A DNA stretch of 48,168 nucleotides from an uncultured Lachnospiraceae bacterium (lineage in GTDB: Bacteria; Bacillota; Clostridia; Lachnospirales; Lachnospiraceae): the NCBI GenBank assembly GCA_944383325.1, contig CALWPC010000029.1, positions 1 to 48,168 on the forward strand. Direction: 5' to 3'. Made by a program: the position numbers and the translations under genes. Of the stretch, positions 1 through 7,433 are shown piece by piece; the first letter of the stretch is position 1, and the number at the start of each line of letters is the position of its first letter. Under the pieces are notes generated by a model that was not told where the DNA came from, did no database searches, and was given only the letters and a program-made list of their open reading frames with translations.

Positions 1-85
1 TATACTTCACTAAAAATCAAGTATGTCTGGGATTGCGATACAAAAAAAGAGCAGAAATGCGGTATTTCCAACATTCCTGCTATAG

Positions 86-158
86 TGAGCGTGCCGGGGT
101 TCGAACCCGGGACAACTTGATTAAAAGTCAAGTGCTCTACCAACTGAGCTACACACCC
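86..158 (-). tRNA. tRNA-Lys (UUU)
   Basis: Read on the minus strand this folds into a complete cloverleaf with acceptor stem GGGTGTG/CACGCTC, anticodon stem CTTGA/TCAAG and loop CTTTTAA, giving anticodon TTT. The T-arm GGTTCGAACCC is intact. CCA is not encoded. It is the last gene of a six-tRNA cluster transcribed leftward. Confidence 0.96.
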
Positions 159-182
159 ATATTCTATTTTGCATCCCATAAA

Positions 183-254
183 CTGGGCTAGTTGGATTCG
201 AACCAACGAATGCAGCAGTCAAAGTGCTGTGCCTTACCGCTTGGCGATAGCCCA
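183..254 (-). tRNA. tRNA-Gln (UUG)
   Basis: The acceptor stem is TGGGCTA/TAGCCCA and the anticodon loop CTTTGAC sits on stem CAGCA/TGCTG, giving anticodon TTG. The discriminator is G, as expected for Gln. CCA is not encoded. It is the fifth gene of the leftward cluster. Confidence 0.96.
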
Positions 255-268
255 TCATCACTGTGGAG

Positions 269-343
269 GGTGGATAGAGGGATTCGAACCCTCGGCCTCC
301 AGAGCCACAATCTGGCGCGCTAACCAACTGCGCTATACCCACC
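269..343 (-). tRNA. tRNA-His (GUG)
   Basis: The acceptor stem is GTGGGTA/TATCCAC with an extra 5' G (G-1) facing a C discriminator, the hallmark of tRNA-His. The anticodon loop TTGTGGC on stem CCAGA/TCTGG gives anticodon GTG. CCA is not encoded. Confidence 0.96.
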
Positions 344-403
344 ATATGAAAATGCTATATACAATGGAACGAACGCGCCGTGAAAACAGCCATTCCATCA
401 AAA

Positions 404-477
<74 letters not shown>

Positions 478-521
478 ACTTTCGTATTGCCCTCGCACAG
501 ACGGCAAAAATGCAATACAAA

Positions 522-592
522 AGCGGGTGATGGGAATCGAACCCACGTATCTAGCTTGGAAGGCTAGTGTTCTACCATTGAACTACACCCGC
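522..592 (-). tRNA. tRNA-Gly (UCC)
   Basis: The acceptor stem is GCGGGTG/CACCCGC and the anticodon loop CTTCCAA on stem CTAGC/GCTAG gives anticodon TCC. The discriminator is U, as usual for bacterial Gly tRNAs. At 71 nt it has the short D-loop typical of tRNA-Gly. Confidence 0.96.
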
Positions 593-605
593 ACAACATA
601 TAATA

Positions 606-680
606 TCGGGGTGACAGGATTCGAACCTGCGACCTTCTGGTCCCAAACCAGACGCTCTAGCCAAGCTGAGCCACACCCCG
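606..680 (-). tRNA. tRNA-Pro (UGG)
   Basis: The acceptor stem is CGGGGTG/CACCCCG and the anticodon loop TTTGGGA on stem TCTGG/CCAGA gives anticodon TGG. The discriminator is A. It is the first gene of the cluster, about 40 nt behind the promoter at 718-746. Confidence 0.96.
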
Positions 681-717
681 CGGAGTCTGCCGCCGCGTCT
701 CTACCGAAACACATGGA

Positions 718-746
718 ATTATATTATATTCAACTTGTATTGTCAA
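718..746 (-). promoter_or_regulatory. Consensus sigma-A promoter of the tRNA cluster
   Basis: On the minus strand TTGACA (741-746) is followed by a 17-nt spacer and TATAAT (718-723), a perfect match to the housekeeping consensus. It points at the Pro-Gly-Arg-His-Gln-Lys tRNA cluster, as expected for a strong stable-RNA promoter. Confidence 0.9.
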
Positions 747-784
747 TAGTTTTTTTCGTTTTTTCTATTTTTCTTTTCTCACAG

Positions 785-1267
785 CTACTGAATCTCACAA
801 ATTTCAAAATGAAATTCACCCGCATCGTCAATATTAATCAGCAAACATGTCGGCACGCGCCCATTCTGCCGCGGATAAGACAGGCTTCCCGGACAGGCCA
901 CGGTGGCGTGCGGATCGTAAATCAGACGCGGCTTATGTGTATGCCCATACAGCGCAACATCAATTCCGCGCGAAGCCGCCTCCTCACGAATATGGGCGGA
1001 TGTCTGACCGACCAGATAGCGGTGTCCGTGCGTCATCCAGATCCGCTTTCCCCGAAGCATAAATTCTTTTTCCTTATCAAGCATAGAAAAATAATCATTG
1101 TTTCCCGCAATCATCTCTGTCGGACAGTCCGCCAGTTTCTCAATTTCATGCTCCTGCCCCTCAATATCGCCCAAATGCAGGAGAAGATCGACCGGGCCTA
1201 ACCGCATCATTGCCGTTTTTAAATGCTCCAACTTCCCATGCGTATCACTTACCACTAGCACTCTCAT
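785..1267 (-). CDS. YfcE/MJ0936-type metallophosphoesterase
   Basis: A 160-aa cytoplasmic protein of the calcineurin-like phosphoesterase family (YfcE/MJ0936 branch), predicted to be a divalent-metal-dependent phosphodiesterase of unknown natural substrate. Visible metal-site motifs in order are SDTHG near residue 7, HLGDIEG near 32, GNND near 55, THGH near 79 and YGHTH near 107, and the length is normal for the family. The start is the ATG six bases after the stop of the RdgB gene, so the two are cotranscribed and probably translationally coupled. It ends a three-gene run (methyltransferase, RdgB, phosphoesterase). The pairing with RdgB is common in Bacillota, but no shared pathway follows from it. 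Confidence 0.88.
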   Translation of the reverse strand: MRVLVVSDTHGKLEHLKTAMMRLGPVDLLLHLGDIEGQEHEIEKLADCPTEMIAGNNDYFSMLDKEKEFMLRGKRIWMTHGHRYLVGQTSAHIREEAASRGIDVALYGHTHKPRLIYDPHATVACPGSLSYPRQNGRVPTCLLINIDDAGEFHFEICEIQ

Positions 1268-1273
1268 TTCCCA

Positions 1274-1885
1274 CTACTCCCCTGTCCGTTCAATGTAATT
1301 TTTGAGATATTCCCGCATCCGGCGCAGCGCCTTGCCTCTGTGGCTCAGCTCATTTTTCTGTTCTGGCGTTAGCTGAGCGGTCGTGCAGCCAAATTCCGAC
1401 AGATAAAAAATCGGATCATAGCCAAAGCCCTCATCTCCCGCAGGTTCCAGCGCAATTTGTCCCTCCACCGTCGCCCGCGTAATTTGAAGCTCCTCTCCCG
1501 GCACAGCCGCTGCAATCGCACAGACAAAACGCGCGCTGCGCGCTGTGCCCTCAACGCCCTGAAGGCGGCTTAGAATGATTTTGTTCTTTTCCTCATATGG
1601 CGTATCTTCTCCCAGATACCTCGCAGAATATACCCCCGGCTCACCGTTCAGATAATCAATTTCCAACCCGGAATCATCCGCCAGGACAATAGCGTCTGTG
1701 AGCTGCGCGACTGCTCTGGCTTTAATCGCTGCATTTTCCTCAAAGGTCGCTCCGTCTTCCACAATTTCAGCCGACAAGCTAGCCTCTTTCATCGACAGAA
1801 CAGGAATGTGCAGATCCGACAGGATCATTCGAATTTCCTTCATTTTGTCCTCGTTGCCCGTTGCAAAAACAATCTTTTGCTTCAT
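1274..1885 (-). CDS. rdgB: RdgB/HAM1 family XTP/dITP diphosphatase
   Basis: A 203-aa nucleoside-triphosphate pyrophosphatase that by family hydrolyses non-canonical purine nucleotides (dITP, XTP, ITP) to monophosphates and so sanitises the nucleotide pool. Diagnostic stretches are the N-terminal FATGNEDKMKEI, LADDSGLEID near residue 68, the GEPGVYSARYLGE segment, EGFGYDPIF near 152 and the C-terminal SHRGKAL. All key positions (the substrate-binding N-terminal loop, DDSGL, the GYDP loop, SHR) are present. Its ATG overlaps the end of the upstream methyltransferase gene by 4 nt (ATGA), which indicates translational coupling. Confidence 0.94.
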   Translation of the reverse strand: MKQKIVFATGNEDKMKEIRMILSDLHIPVLSMKEASLSAEIVEDGATFEENAAIKARAVAQLTDAIVLADDSGLEIDYLNGEPGVYSARYLGEDTPYEEKNKIILSRLQGVEGTARSARFVCAIAAAVPGEELQITRATVEGQIALEPAGDEGFGYDPIFYLSEFGCTTAQLTPEQKNELSHRGKALRRMREYLKNYIERTGE

Positions 1886-3048
1886 GATGCCCTCCCCGGC
1901 CGGTGTTCTCTTCTCGGCGGCCTGGCGCCGAGAAACTGATAATAATACGTTTTAATCATTCCATTATACAACTTTCGGTTTCTATCTGCTTTTCTCCCAA
2001 TATCGCGCTCCGCATGCTCATAGGATGTAATCACATACATGGACCAATTATCCAGACGACGGTAGCTTTCCCCAAGCTCCTGATAAAGCTTCGGCAAAGC
2101 CTGCTTGTCCTCTAGCCGCTCCCCATACGGCGGATTCGTAATCAGAAAGCCGTATTTTTTGGAGTGCTGCAGCTCGCTTACAGGACGCTGCTGCAGATGA
2201 ATCAGATGATCGACTCCGGCAAGTCTGGCATTTTCGCGCGCTAATTTTAATACTTTGCCGTCAATATCAAATCCCTGAACAGATAATTCAATTTTACGGT
2301 TTTCCATCTCAAGCGCTTCTTCTCTGCATGCTGCCCATTCTGAGCGCGGGACGAGATGATCCCAGTGTTCCGCCAGAAAATTGCGGCTGACGCCCGGTGC
2401 AATATTCGCCGCTTTCATTGCCGCTTCAATCAAGATGGTTCCGCTTCCGCAAAACGGATCCACAAGAATCCGGTCTGCCTTCCATGGCGTCAAATCAATC
2501 AGCGCCGCCGCCAACGTCTCATCTAGCGGCGCCTTCGGCGTCCACTGCCGATACCCCCGCTTATGAAGCGGTTCTCCAGACGTATCGAGCGCTACCGTCA
2601 CTTCGTCTTTATAAAGAAACACCCGCACCGGATACGCATCCCCATCCTCCGGGAACTGTTGGTACCCGTAATGCTCCCTCATACGTTCAACCATCGCCTT
2701 TTTCATAACGGACTGTATATCCGGAGCGCTAAACAGCCTGCTTTTGACCGGCGATGCTTTTGTCACCCAAAATTTGGCGTTTGCCGGCAAAATATCCTCC
2801 CACGCAATCGCCCGCGTTCCCTGAAATAATTCTTCAAAACTTTCCGCATGAAAACGGCCCAGAAGCAGCAAGACACGCTTTGCTGTTCTCAAAAACAGGT
2901 TGGCACGGCAAAGCGCCTCTGCGTCTCCGTCAAAAATCACTCTGCCGTCCTCAACACTGCAAATTTCATATCCCAGATCAATAATTTCCCTTTTTAAAAC
3001 TGCTTCCGTTCCAAAGTGGCACGGTACTACAAACTGCATCGTATTCAT
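1882..3048 (-). CDS. THUMP-domain class I rRNA methyltransferase (RlmL/YpsC-like)
   Basis: A 388-aa SAM-dependent RNA N2-guanine methyltransferase related to the RlmL N-terminal module and Bacillus YpsC. An N-terminal ferredoxin-like/THUMP region runs to about residue 165 and includes the typical segment MKKAMVERMREHYG. The Rossmann methyltransferase follows, with the SAM motif VDPFCGSGTILIEAA and the catalytic-site motif ITNPPYGERL. I chose the ATG at 3048 rather than an in-frame ATG 57 nt upstream because GGGAGA lies 5 nt before it and the family consensus starts near this point. It is the first gene of the run into rdgB. Confidence 0.9.
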   Translation of the reverse strand: MNTMQFVVPCHFGTEAVLKREIIDLGYEICSVEDGRVIFDGDAEALCRANLFLRTAKRVLLLLGRFHAESFEELFQGTRAIAWEDILPANAKFWVTKASPVKSRLFSAPDIQSVMKKAMVERMREHYGYQQFPEDGDAYPVRVFLYKDEVTVALDTSGEPLHKRGYRQWTPKAPLDETLAAALIDLTPWKADRILVDPFCGSGTILIEAAMKAANIAPGVSRNFLAEHWDHLVPRSEWAACREEALEMENRKIELSVQGFDIDGKVLKLARENARLAGVDHLIHLQQRPVSELQHSKKYGFLITNPPYGERLEDKQALPKLYQELGESYRRLDNWSMYVITSYEHAERDIGRKADRNRKLYNGMIKTYYYQFLGARPPRREHRPGRAS

Positions 3049-3169
3049 GGTGTCTCCCGCTTGCTTTTGCATTTTCCACAGCCGCCGGCCGTGATTCCAG
3101 GCCACTTGCCGCTGTATGATTTTATCTTACCGATTTCCCCTCAAACTGTCAATCTTTTTGATGGAGTCA

Positions 3170-3550
3170 TCAGGAAAAATGTGACTGTGTGAGCGCATTC
3201 ATTCCCCCTGTTATAGACAAGGCAGGCCAACCCTGCCGGCGCATGCGCTCTGCCACCATCAGGCTGTGGCTGCCCCGTCCGCAGTAAAACAACAACACTT
3301 CATAGTCCTCTAGCTGCCTGCAGACGCCCTCGTCCACATCACAGTATCTGCGCGGATTTTTCAATGACGCAAATCGTCTTGGCGCCGGCTTCTGCACACA
3401 TTGCTCCCAGAACTGTTCAAACGGAATATTGACCGCACCGCGTATATGACATTCCCGGTATTCCTGCGGCTCACGCAAATCTATAATTAACACCTCCGGA
3501 CGATCGAGATAGCACTCTAATTCCACCGGAGCAATGCCTGAAAAATTCAT
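3170..3550 (-). CDS. Rhodanese-like domain protein
   Basis: A 126-aa single-domain rhodanese. It has LIDLREPQEYRECHIRGAVNIPF near residues 22-44 (the CH2A region) and the active-site loop FYCGRGSHS, whose Cys would carry the persulfide. The C-terminal GGMN matches the end of the domain. By family it could be a thiosulfate or persulfide sulfurtransferase or a sulfur carrier. No signal peptide or partner domain is visible. The start follows a GAGGAG-like site (TTTTGAGGAGCGGTT) by a few bases. Confidence 0.88.
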   Translation of the reverse strand: MNFSGIAPVELECYLDRPEVLIIDLREPQEYRECHIRGAVNIPFEQFWEQCVQKPAPRRFASLKNPRRYCDVDEGVCRQLEDYEVLLFYCGRGSHSLMVAERMRRQGWPALSITGGMNALTQSHFS

Positions 3551-3658
3551 AACCGCTCCTCAAAAGATAGTTTCCATATAATATATTCAAATTCTGCATG
3601 TTCGCGACCGCCGGTCGCCGCGCTGAAACGAGACTCCGCCGCGGCTGTTTTACAAAAC

Positions 3659-3697
3659 GAAAAATCCGCGCCACTGAAAACGGCGCGGATTTTTCAT
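3659..3697. terminator. GC-rich hairpin terminator
   Basis: AAAATCCGCGCC and GGCGCGGATTTTT form a 12-bp stem with a 9-nt loop, flanked by A-tracts on one side and T-tracts on the other. It lies just downstream of the Asn/Gln-rich gene on the minus strand and can work in both directions. Confidence 0.85.
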
Positions 3698-3719
3698 CGG
3701 CACTTTGTATGCCTTCTGC

Positions 3720-3857
3720 TTAGAAATTGTTGTTCTGATTCTGCTTGTTCTGATTGTTGTTCTGATTCTGTTTGTTCTGGTTGTTATTCTGGTTGCTGTT
3801 CTGATTGTTGTTATTCTGATTGTTCTGCTCAGAATAATTAGAGCTATTTTTTGACAT
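3720..3857 (-). CDS. Short Asn/Gln-rich low-complexity protein
   Basis: A 45-aa ORF starting MSKNSSNYSEQNN, after which it consists almost only of Asn and Gln with three Lys and one Ser, ending NNNF. I chose the ATG at 3857 because GGAGG lies 7 nt before it, while the ATG at 3863 is too close. A strong terminator follows, so it looks like a real monocistronic gene. It has no recognisable domain. Short N/Q-rich proteins occur in spore-formers (for example gamma-type small acid-soluble spore proteins), but the diagnostic SASP segments are absent, so that link is only a guess. Confidence 0.6.
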   Translation of the reverse strand: MSKNSSNYSEQNNQNNNNQNSNQNNNQNKQNQNNNQNKQNQNNNF

Positions 3858-3930
3858 CTCCATACCTCCAATAAATTTTATTACAGGCATAGTATGTCTC
3901 AAAAAATATTTTTTATTCAAAAATCTCCAA

Positions 3931-4401
3931 TCAACGGCGTTTTGTAATCCACCATGCAACGAGAGCAACTACAACGGCAATCAGCACTACCGGCAACAGC
4001 ACACGAAAGACAACGCCAAATACAAATCCGATCACACGCCCTACGACCACAAGAATCACCGAGACAACCAGAAGCGCCACTAAAACGACCGCCAGACAAT
4101 TCATCTGAAAACTTCTCATCCGCTGTTCCATTTGTTTTTCAAATGACGGTTCCCGCTTCCGCTCCATCTGCGAAGCCGACTCCTGTTCGGTATAATAAAT
4201 ACCGCCGGACGTCTCCACAATCGTCTTGGCAATCAAATGCGGACTTCCCAGTTCATTCATGACGTCTTGCTCACTGCGCCCGTTTTGAATCTGGCTGTCA
4301 ATATACTTTTCATAATACTGAATATTTTCAACGACGGCCTCTCGCGGCAGCTGTTCCGAGAGAATACGCTCCAATTCTTTTAAAAATTCCTCTTTTCGCA
4401 T
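3931..4401 (-). CDS. HAAS/DUF1700-type membrane protein
   Basis: A 156-aa protein. The N-terminal helical region (MRKEEFLKELERIL to about residue 55, with ELGSPHLIAKTI) matches the HAAS/DUF1700 pattern seen in membrane proteins co-regulated by PadR-type repressors. A charged linker (KREPSFEKQMEQRM) follows, then two hydrophobic segments at about 100-122 and 127-152, ending WWITKRR. AGAAGG lies 7 nt before the start. No PadR gene is adjacent here. The function of the family is not established; a role in signalling or envelope stress is inference. Confidence 0.72.
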   Translation of the reverse strand: MRKEEFLKELERILSEQLPREAVVENIQYYEKYIDSQIQNGRSEQDVMNELGSPHLIAKTIVETSGGIYYTEQESASQMERKREPSFEKQMEQRMRSFQMNCLAVVLVALLVVSVILVVVGRVIGFVFGVVFRVLLPVVLIAVVVALVAWWITKRR

Positions 4402-4579
4402 ATCGACACCTTCTTTCCACTATTATGCGCAGCACCCGAAACCATCATCCGGTTTGCCTAAAATCAATGTAAAATAATCATCCACTTTATTATAGCTGAT
4501 TTTTGCTGCGCTGTCAGCAGATATTTCTGCAGTTTTCATGCTTCAAGATAAAAAACAACTTATAAATTCCAAAGGTGGA

Positions 4580-4608
4580 TTGAAATCATCGTTCCTTTTC
4601 ACTATAAT
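4580..4608 (+). promoter_or_regulatory. Sigma-A promoter for the HAD hydrolase gene
   Basis: TTGAAA (4580-4585), a 17-nt spacer and TATAAT (4603-4608) form a near-consensus promoter 40 nt upstream of the HAD start codon. Confidence 0.8.
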
Positions 4609-4647
4609 ATCGGCTATAGAAAATCAACGAAATGGAGGCGCTAATTG

Positions 4648-5322
4648 ATGATCAAAGCCGTTTTTATTGACTATACCGGAACATTAATGCAGGAACAAAG
4701 CGAATATGCCATGCAAATGGCCGCTATGATTGCAAAAAACAGTGATTTGACAAATATAAAAGACATTTTCAAAATATGGTGGGGCCTCATAAAAAAATTT
4801 GAGACAGACAGCTACGCAGATCAGTATTTGACCGAAGATGAAATACTTACCCGTGCGATTGAGGTTCTGAAACAAGAGCACGGCCTGACGATCGACGCGG
4901 AGTGCTTTCGGTCTCTGGCACACAAATTTTGGTCGAAATCTCCGATATTTGAAGATGTCAAAGAGTTTTTCTCAAAGTGCAGACAGCCGATTTATATTAT
5001 TACAAACAACGGTTCTGAATATGTCAATGTTTTTTTACAGGATCATGATCTGCACTGCGCGGGAATTATCTGCGGAGATATGGTAAAAGCATATAAACCG
5101 CATAAAGAATTATTTGAAAAAGCTCTTGAAATCAGCGGGTGCAATGCCAGGGAGACGTTACACATCGGCGACTCTGTCGCCTCCGATGTGCGTGGCGCAC
5201 AGTCTATGGGAATCAACGCCTGTTTATTAGACCGGACAATGACCCACAGTGAACAGCAGCCGGACTCCTGTTTTGTGTGCTCCTCACTGACCGAGGTATT
5301 ACCGCTGCTTGAAACCATATAA
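4648..5322 (+). CDS. HAD superfamily hydrolase
   Basis: A 224-aa HAD-fold phosphohydrolase with a helical cap (about residues 15-85). Motif I reads DYTGT near residue 8, motif II is ITNNG near 117, the motif III Lys is in MVKAYKPHKELF near 148, and motif IV is HIGDSVASDVRGA near 173. The second Asp of the usual DxDGT is Thr, as in P-type ATPases (DKTGT); phosphonatases also lack this Asp. The catalytic mode may therefore differ from a standard phosphatase. The start is the ATG at 4648, with GGAGG nine bases before it; a TTG one codon earlier is possible. Substrate unknown. Confidence 0.85.
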   Translation: MIKAVFIDYTGTLMQEQSEYAMQMAAMIAKNSDLTNIKDIFKIWWGLIKKFETDSYADQYLTEDEILTRAIEVLKQEHGLTIDAECFRSLAHKFWSKSPIFEDVKEFFSKCRQPIYIITNNGSEYVNVFLQDHDLHCAGIICGDMVKAYKPHKELFEKALEISGCNARETLHIGDSVASDVRGAQSMGINACLLDRTMTHSEQQPDSCFVCSSLTEVLPLLETI

Positions 5323-5363
5323 CGCCCCCATAGCAGCAATAGCACAAAAGTTTCCTCACCTGC

Positions 5364-5392
5364 TTGTCTTTCGATTCCACTTATGATATACT
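5364..5392 (+). promoter_or_regulatory. Sigma-A promoter for the small membrane protein gene
   Basis: TTGTCT (5364-5369), a 17-nt spacer and TATACT (5387-5392) precede the gene starting at 5438. Confidence 0.65.
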
Positions 5393-5437
5393 TTCCTTCG
5401 TAAAATGTTACCTACAAAAGCAGAAAGGAAAAGAGAG

Positions 5438-5809
5438 ATGGAGAAAAAGAGTAATGCAGGTGTATTAAAGTTTTTTGGAATCGTCATGATTCTCTTTGCA
5501 ATCATTTATGCGGTTGTCGGCACATTGGCAATTGCCGGAGTTGCAGAGGGCATTCTTCCGGGACATGAAACGCAGGAAATCATCATCATTGTCCTGGCCT
5601 ATGCTGTTGCTGTACTGTCGCTGATCTGCGGTATCGCATGCGTGAAAGGCTCCTTAGGCGTCTGCCGCGCTTTCGGCCTTTTGTTTGCCGTAGTTGGACT
5701 GGTGTCCTTAATCTACATGCAGGTTACACAGAGTTCATTTAACCTGTTTGACTGCATCGCCATGGTACTCGGCATTGCCATTTATTATCTTGCCAGACAG
5801 GAGCAATAA
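5438..5809 (+). CDS. Small four-helix membrane protein, function unknown
   Basis: A 123-aa protein with a short basic N-terminus (MEKKSNAG) and four predicted membrane segments at about 9-33, 47-67, 72-92 and 97-119. The start at 5438 is preferred over an in-frame ATG at 5405 because AAAGGAA lies upstream at the right spacing and the longer form adds only charged residues. It has its own promoter and is followed by a terminator hairpin, so it is probably monocistronic. I recognise no family. Confidence 0.72.
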   Translation: MEKKSNAGVLKFFGIVMILFAIIYAVVGTLAIAGVAEGILPGHETQEIIIIVLAYAVAVLSLICGIACVKGSLGVCRAFGLLFAVVGLVSLIYMQVTQSSFNLFDCIAMVLGIAIYYLARQEQ

Positions 5810-5832
5810 TTCTCCTGACCACAGGAAGATGA

Positions 5833-5887
5833 ATGAGGGTTTCCCAAAAGTCGTAAAACGACTTGAGGGAGACCCTCATATTTTTTG
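5833..5887 (+). terminator. Rho-independent terminator
   Basis: ATGAGGGT pairs with ACCCTCAT and an inner AAGTCG pairs with CGACTT. The hairpin is followed by ATTTTTTG on the plus strand, ending the small membrane protein transcript. Confidence 0.82.
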
Positions 5888-5956
5888 ATCAGACACTTTC
5901 TGTCCGGTCGGCCTTTTTTCTACAGGGACGTTTAATAAGCTTTTCTATTAAAGAAC

Positions 5957-6005
5957 CAAAAAAGAGGATGTCCCCTACCTATCACATCGGTTTGGGACAC
6001 CCTCT
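5957..6005 (-). terminator. Terminator after tRNA-Arg(ACG)
   Basis: AGAGGATGTCCC and GGGACACCCTCT form an 11-of-12-bp stem. Read on the minus strand it is followed by TTTTTTGG, which suits termination of the leftward tRNA-Arg transcript 47 nt upstream. Confidence 0.78.
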
Positions 6006-6051
6006 GTAATCTGATTTCGCAGGCATCGACGGCCGCCCGCAAAATCCAAAG

Positions 6052-6125
6052 CGTGCGATAGAGGATTCGAACCCCCGACCTTCTGGTCCGTAGCCAGACG
6101 CTCTATCCAGCTGAGCTAATCGCAC
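6052..6125 (-). tRNA. tRNA-Arg (ACG)
   Basis: The acceptor stem is GTGCGAT/ATCGCAC and the anticodon loop CTACGGA on stem TCTGG/CCAGA gives anticodon ACG, which is edited to ICG in bacteria and reads CGN codons. The discriminator is G and CCA is not encoded. It lies about 95 nt downstream of the AI-2E transporter gene on the same strand. Confidence 0.96.
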
Positions 6126-6219
6126 ATATGGCGTGGCTGTGTAACGCCACGCAGATTATAATAACACACCAATCCTACATTTGCAAGTCTTTTTTGAAGA
6201 TTCTTCCTGAATATCCCTG

Positions 6220-7407
6220 TCAGGAAGGTTGATCTGACGGGCCGTCCTTTTGCTCATCCTCGTGCGTTTCAGCCGTCTTCTGCAAAATCGTTGTGCGCTT
6301 TTCAACGTCGTGACGCAGCATCTGATACAGTGCGGCGGCAAGAGGAACCCCTAGCAGCATGCCGCTGATACCAAACAACCCGCCGCCGATCGTCACCGCC
6401 GTCAGTACCCAAATGCCAGGAAGTCCGATTGAGGAGCCTACCACACGCGGATAAATCAGATTGCCCTCCAACTGCTGCAAAACAATTATAAAAATAATAA
6501 ACAACACCGCCTGAACCGGCGAAACGGTGACAATCATCAGCGCCCCGACACATGCGCCGAGATACGCGCCCACAATCGGGATCAATGCCGTAAACCCGAT
6601 GAATGTTCCGATCATCGTTGCATACGGGAATTTAAAAATACTCATTCCTACAATACAGAGCACACCGAGAATCACTGCCTCGGTAAACTGGCCCACGATA
6701 AAACTCCGAAAACTTTTGTGCAGCACATGCAGGCAATAACAGATTCTACGCACCCATTTTTCCGAAAGATAAGACTGCATTACTTTTCTCGTCCGCTTCG
6801 CCAACTGTTCCTTCCCGACGAGCAGGTAGACAGAAAACACCAGTCCGACAAAAAAGGTTACAACCATTGAAAACGTAGAGGACAAAATCGTGCCAATGGT
6901 TCCCATAATGCCCCCCAGACCGCTCACAATCCAGTTGACCACTTTTGTCGCAAGCTCTTGGAGATTCGTATTTTCAGCCATAACCGTGTGTTCCGCCTCC
7001 TGAAAAAAGCGCTGCAGAACATCATATTTTTTGAAAATATCCGAAAGCTGATCAAATACCGCCGGAATTTGTCTGACCAATAACGTAATACAGTTGACTA
7101 GCTCCGGCACAATCAGCTTGATAATGACAAAGACAATGCCGACAAAACTCAAAAATGCCAAAACCAGGCAGACCGGCCTGCGCGACCGAAGCGCAATCGT
7201 TTTTTTCGCATGCGGAAAATACAGGCGCTCATAAAATGTCATCAAAATATTAACCACATAGGCGATAATACACCCGACAATCAGCGGCATGGCCGCCCCC
7301 ACTGCCAACAGTAATACTTCAGCCGCCGCACTCCAGTACTGCGTAAACAGATAAACGCACACCAGAGTTATGCCGATATAAACATACGTTTTCTTATCTG
7401 TCTTCAT
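6220..7407 (-). CDS. AI-2E family (PerM/YdiK/YtvI-like) transporter
   Basis: A 395-aa polytopic membrane protein of the AI-2E family transporters, whose members have been linked to autoinducer export or Na+/H+ antiport, so the substrate cannot be stated. It has hydrophobic segments near 10-30, 35-60 and 70-95, an extended soluble segment (about 95-170), then the conserved C-terminal block with FIGFTALIPIVGAYLGACVGALM, IIVLQQLEGNLIYPRVVGSSIGLPGIWVL and GISGMLLGVPLAAALYQML. The start at 7407 has AAGGAGG 6 nt upstream. It lies 26 nt behind the gene at 7434-8399 and is probably cotranscribed with it. Confidence 0.88.
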   Translation of the reverse strand: MKTDKKTYVYIGITLVCVYLFTQYWSAAAEVLLLAVGAAMPLIVGCIIAYVVNILMTFYERLYFPHAKKTIALRSRRPVCLVLAFLSFVGIVFVIIKLIVPELVNCITLLVRQIPAVFDQLSDIFKKYDVLQRFFQEAEHTVMAENTNLQELATKVVNWIVSGLGGIMGTIGTILSSTFSMVVTFFVGLVFSVYLLVGKEQLAKRTRKVMQSYLSEKWVRRICYCLHVLHKSFRSFIVGQFTEAVILGVLCIVGMSIFKFPYATMIGTFIGFTALIPIVGAYLGACVGALMIVTVSPVQAVLFIIFIIVLQQLEGNLIYPRVVGSSIGLPGIWVLTAVTIGGGLFGISGMLLGVPLAAALYQMLRHDVEKRTTILQKTAETHEDEQKDGPSDQPS

Positions 7408-7433
7408 ACCATTCCTCCTTACCTGCACACCAT

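Noticed and set aside
3720-3857. Asn/Gln-rich stretch as a CRISPR or direct-repeat array
   Set aside because: The repetition follows codons for Asn and Gln without fixed repeat-spacer units. No CRISPR array or cas gene was found in the window.
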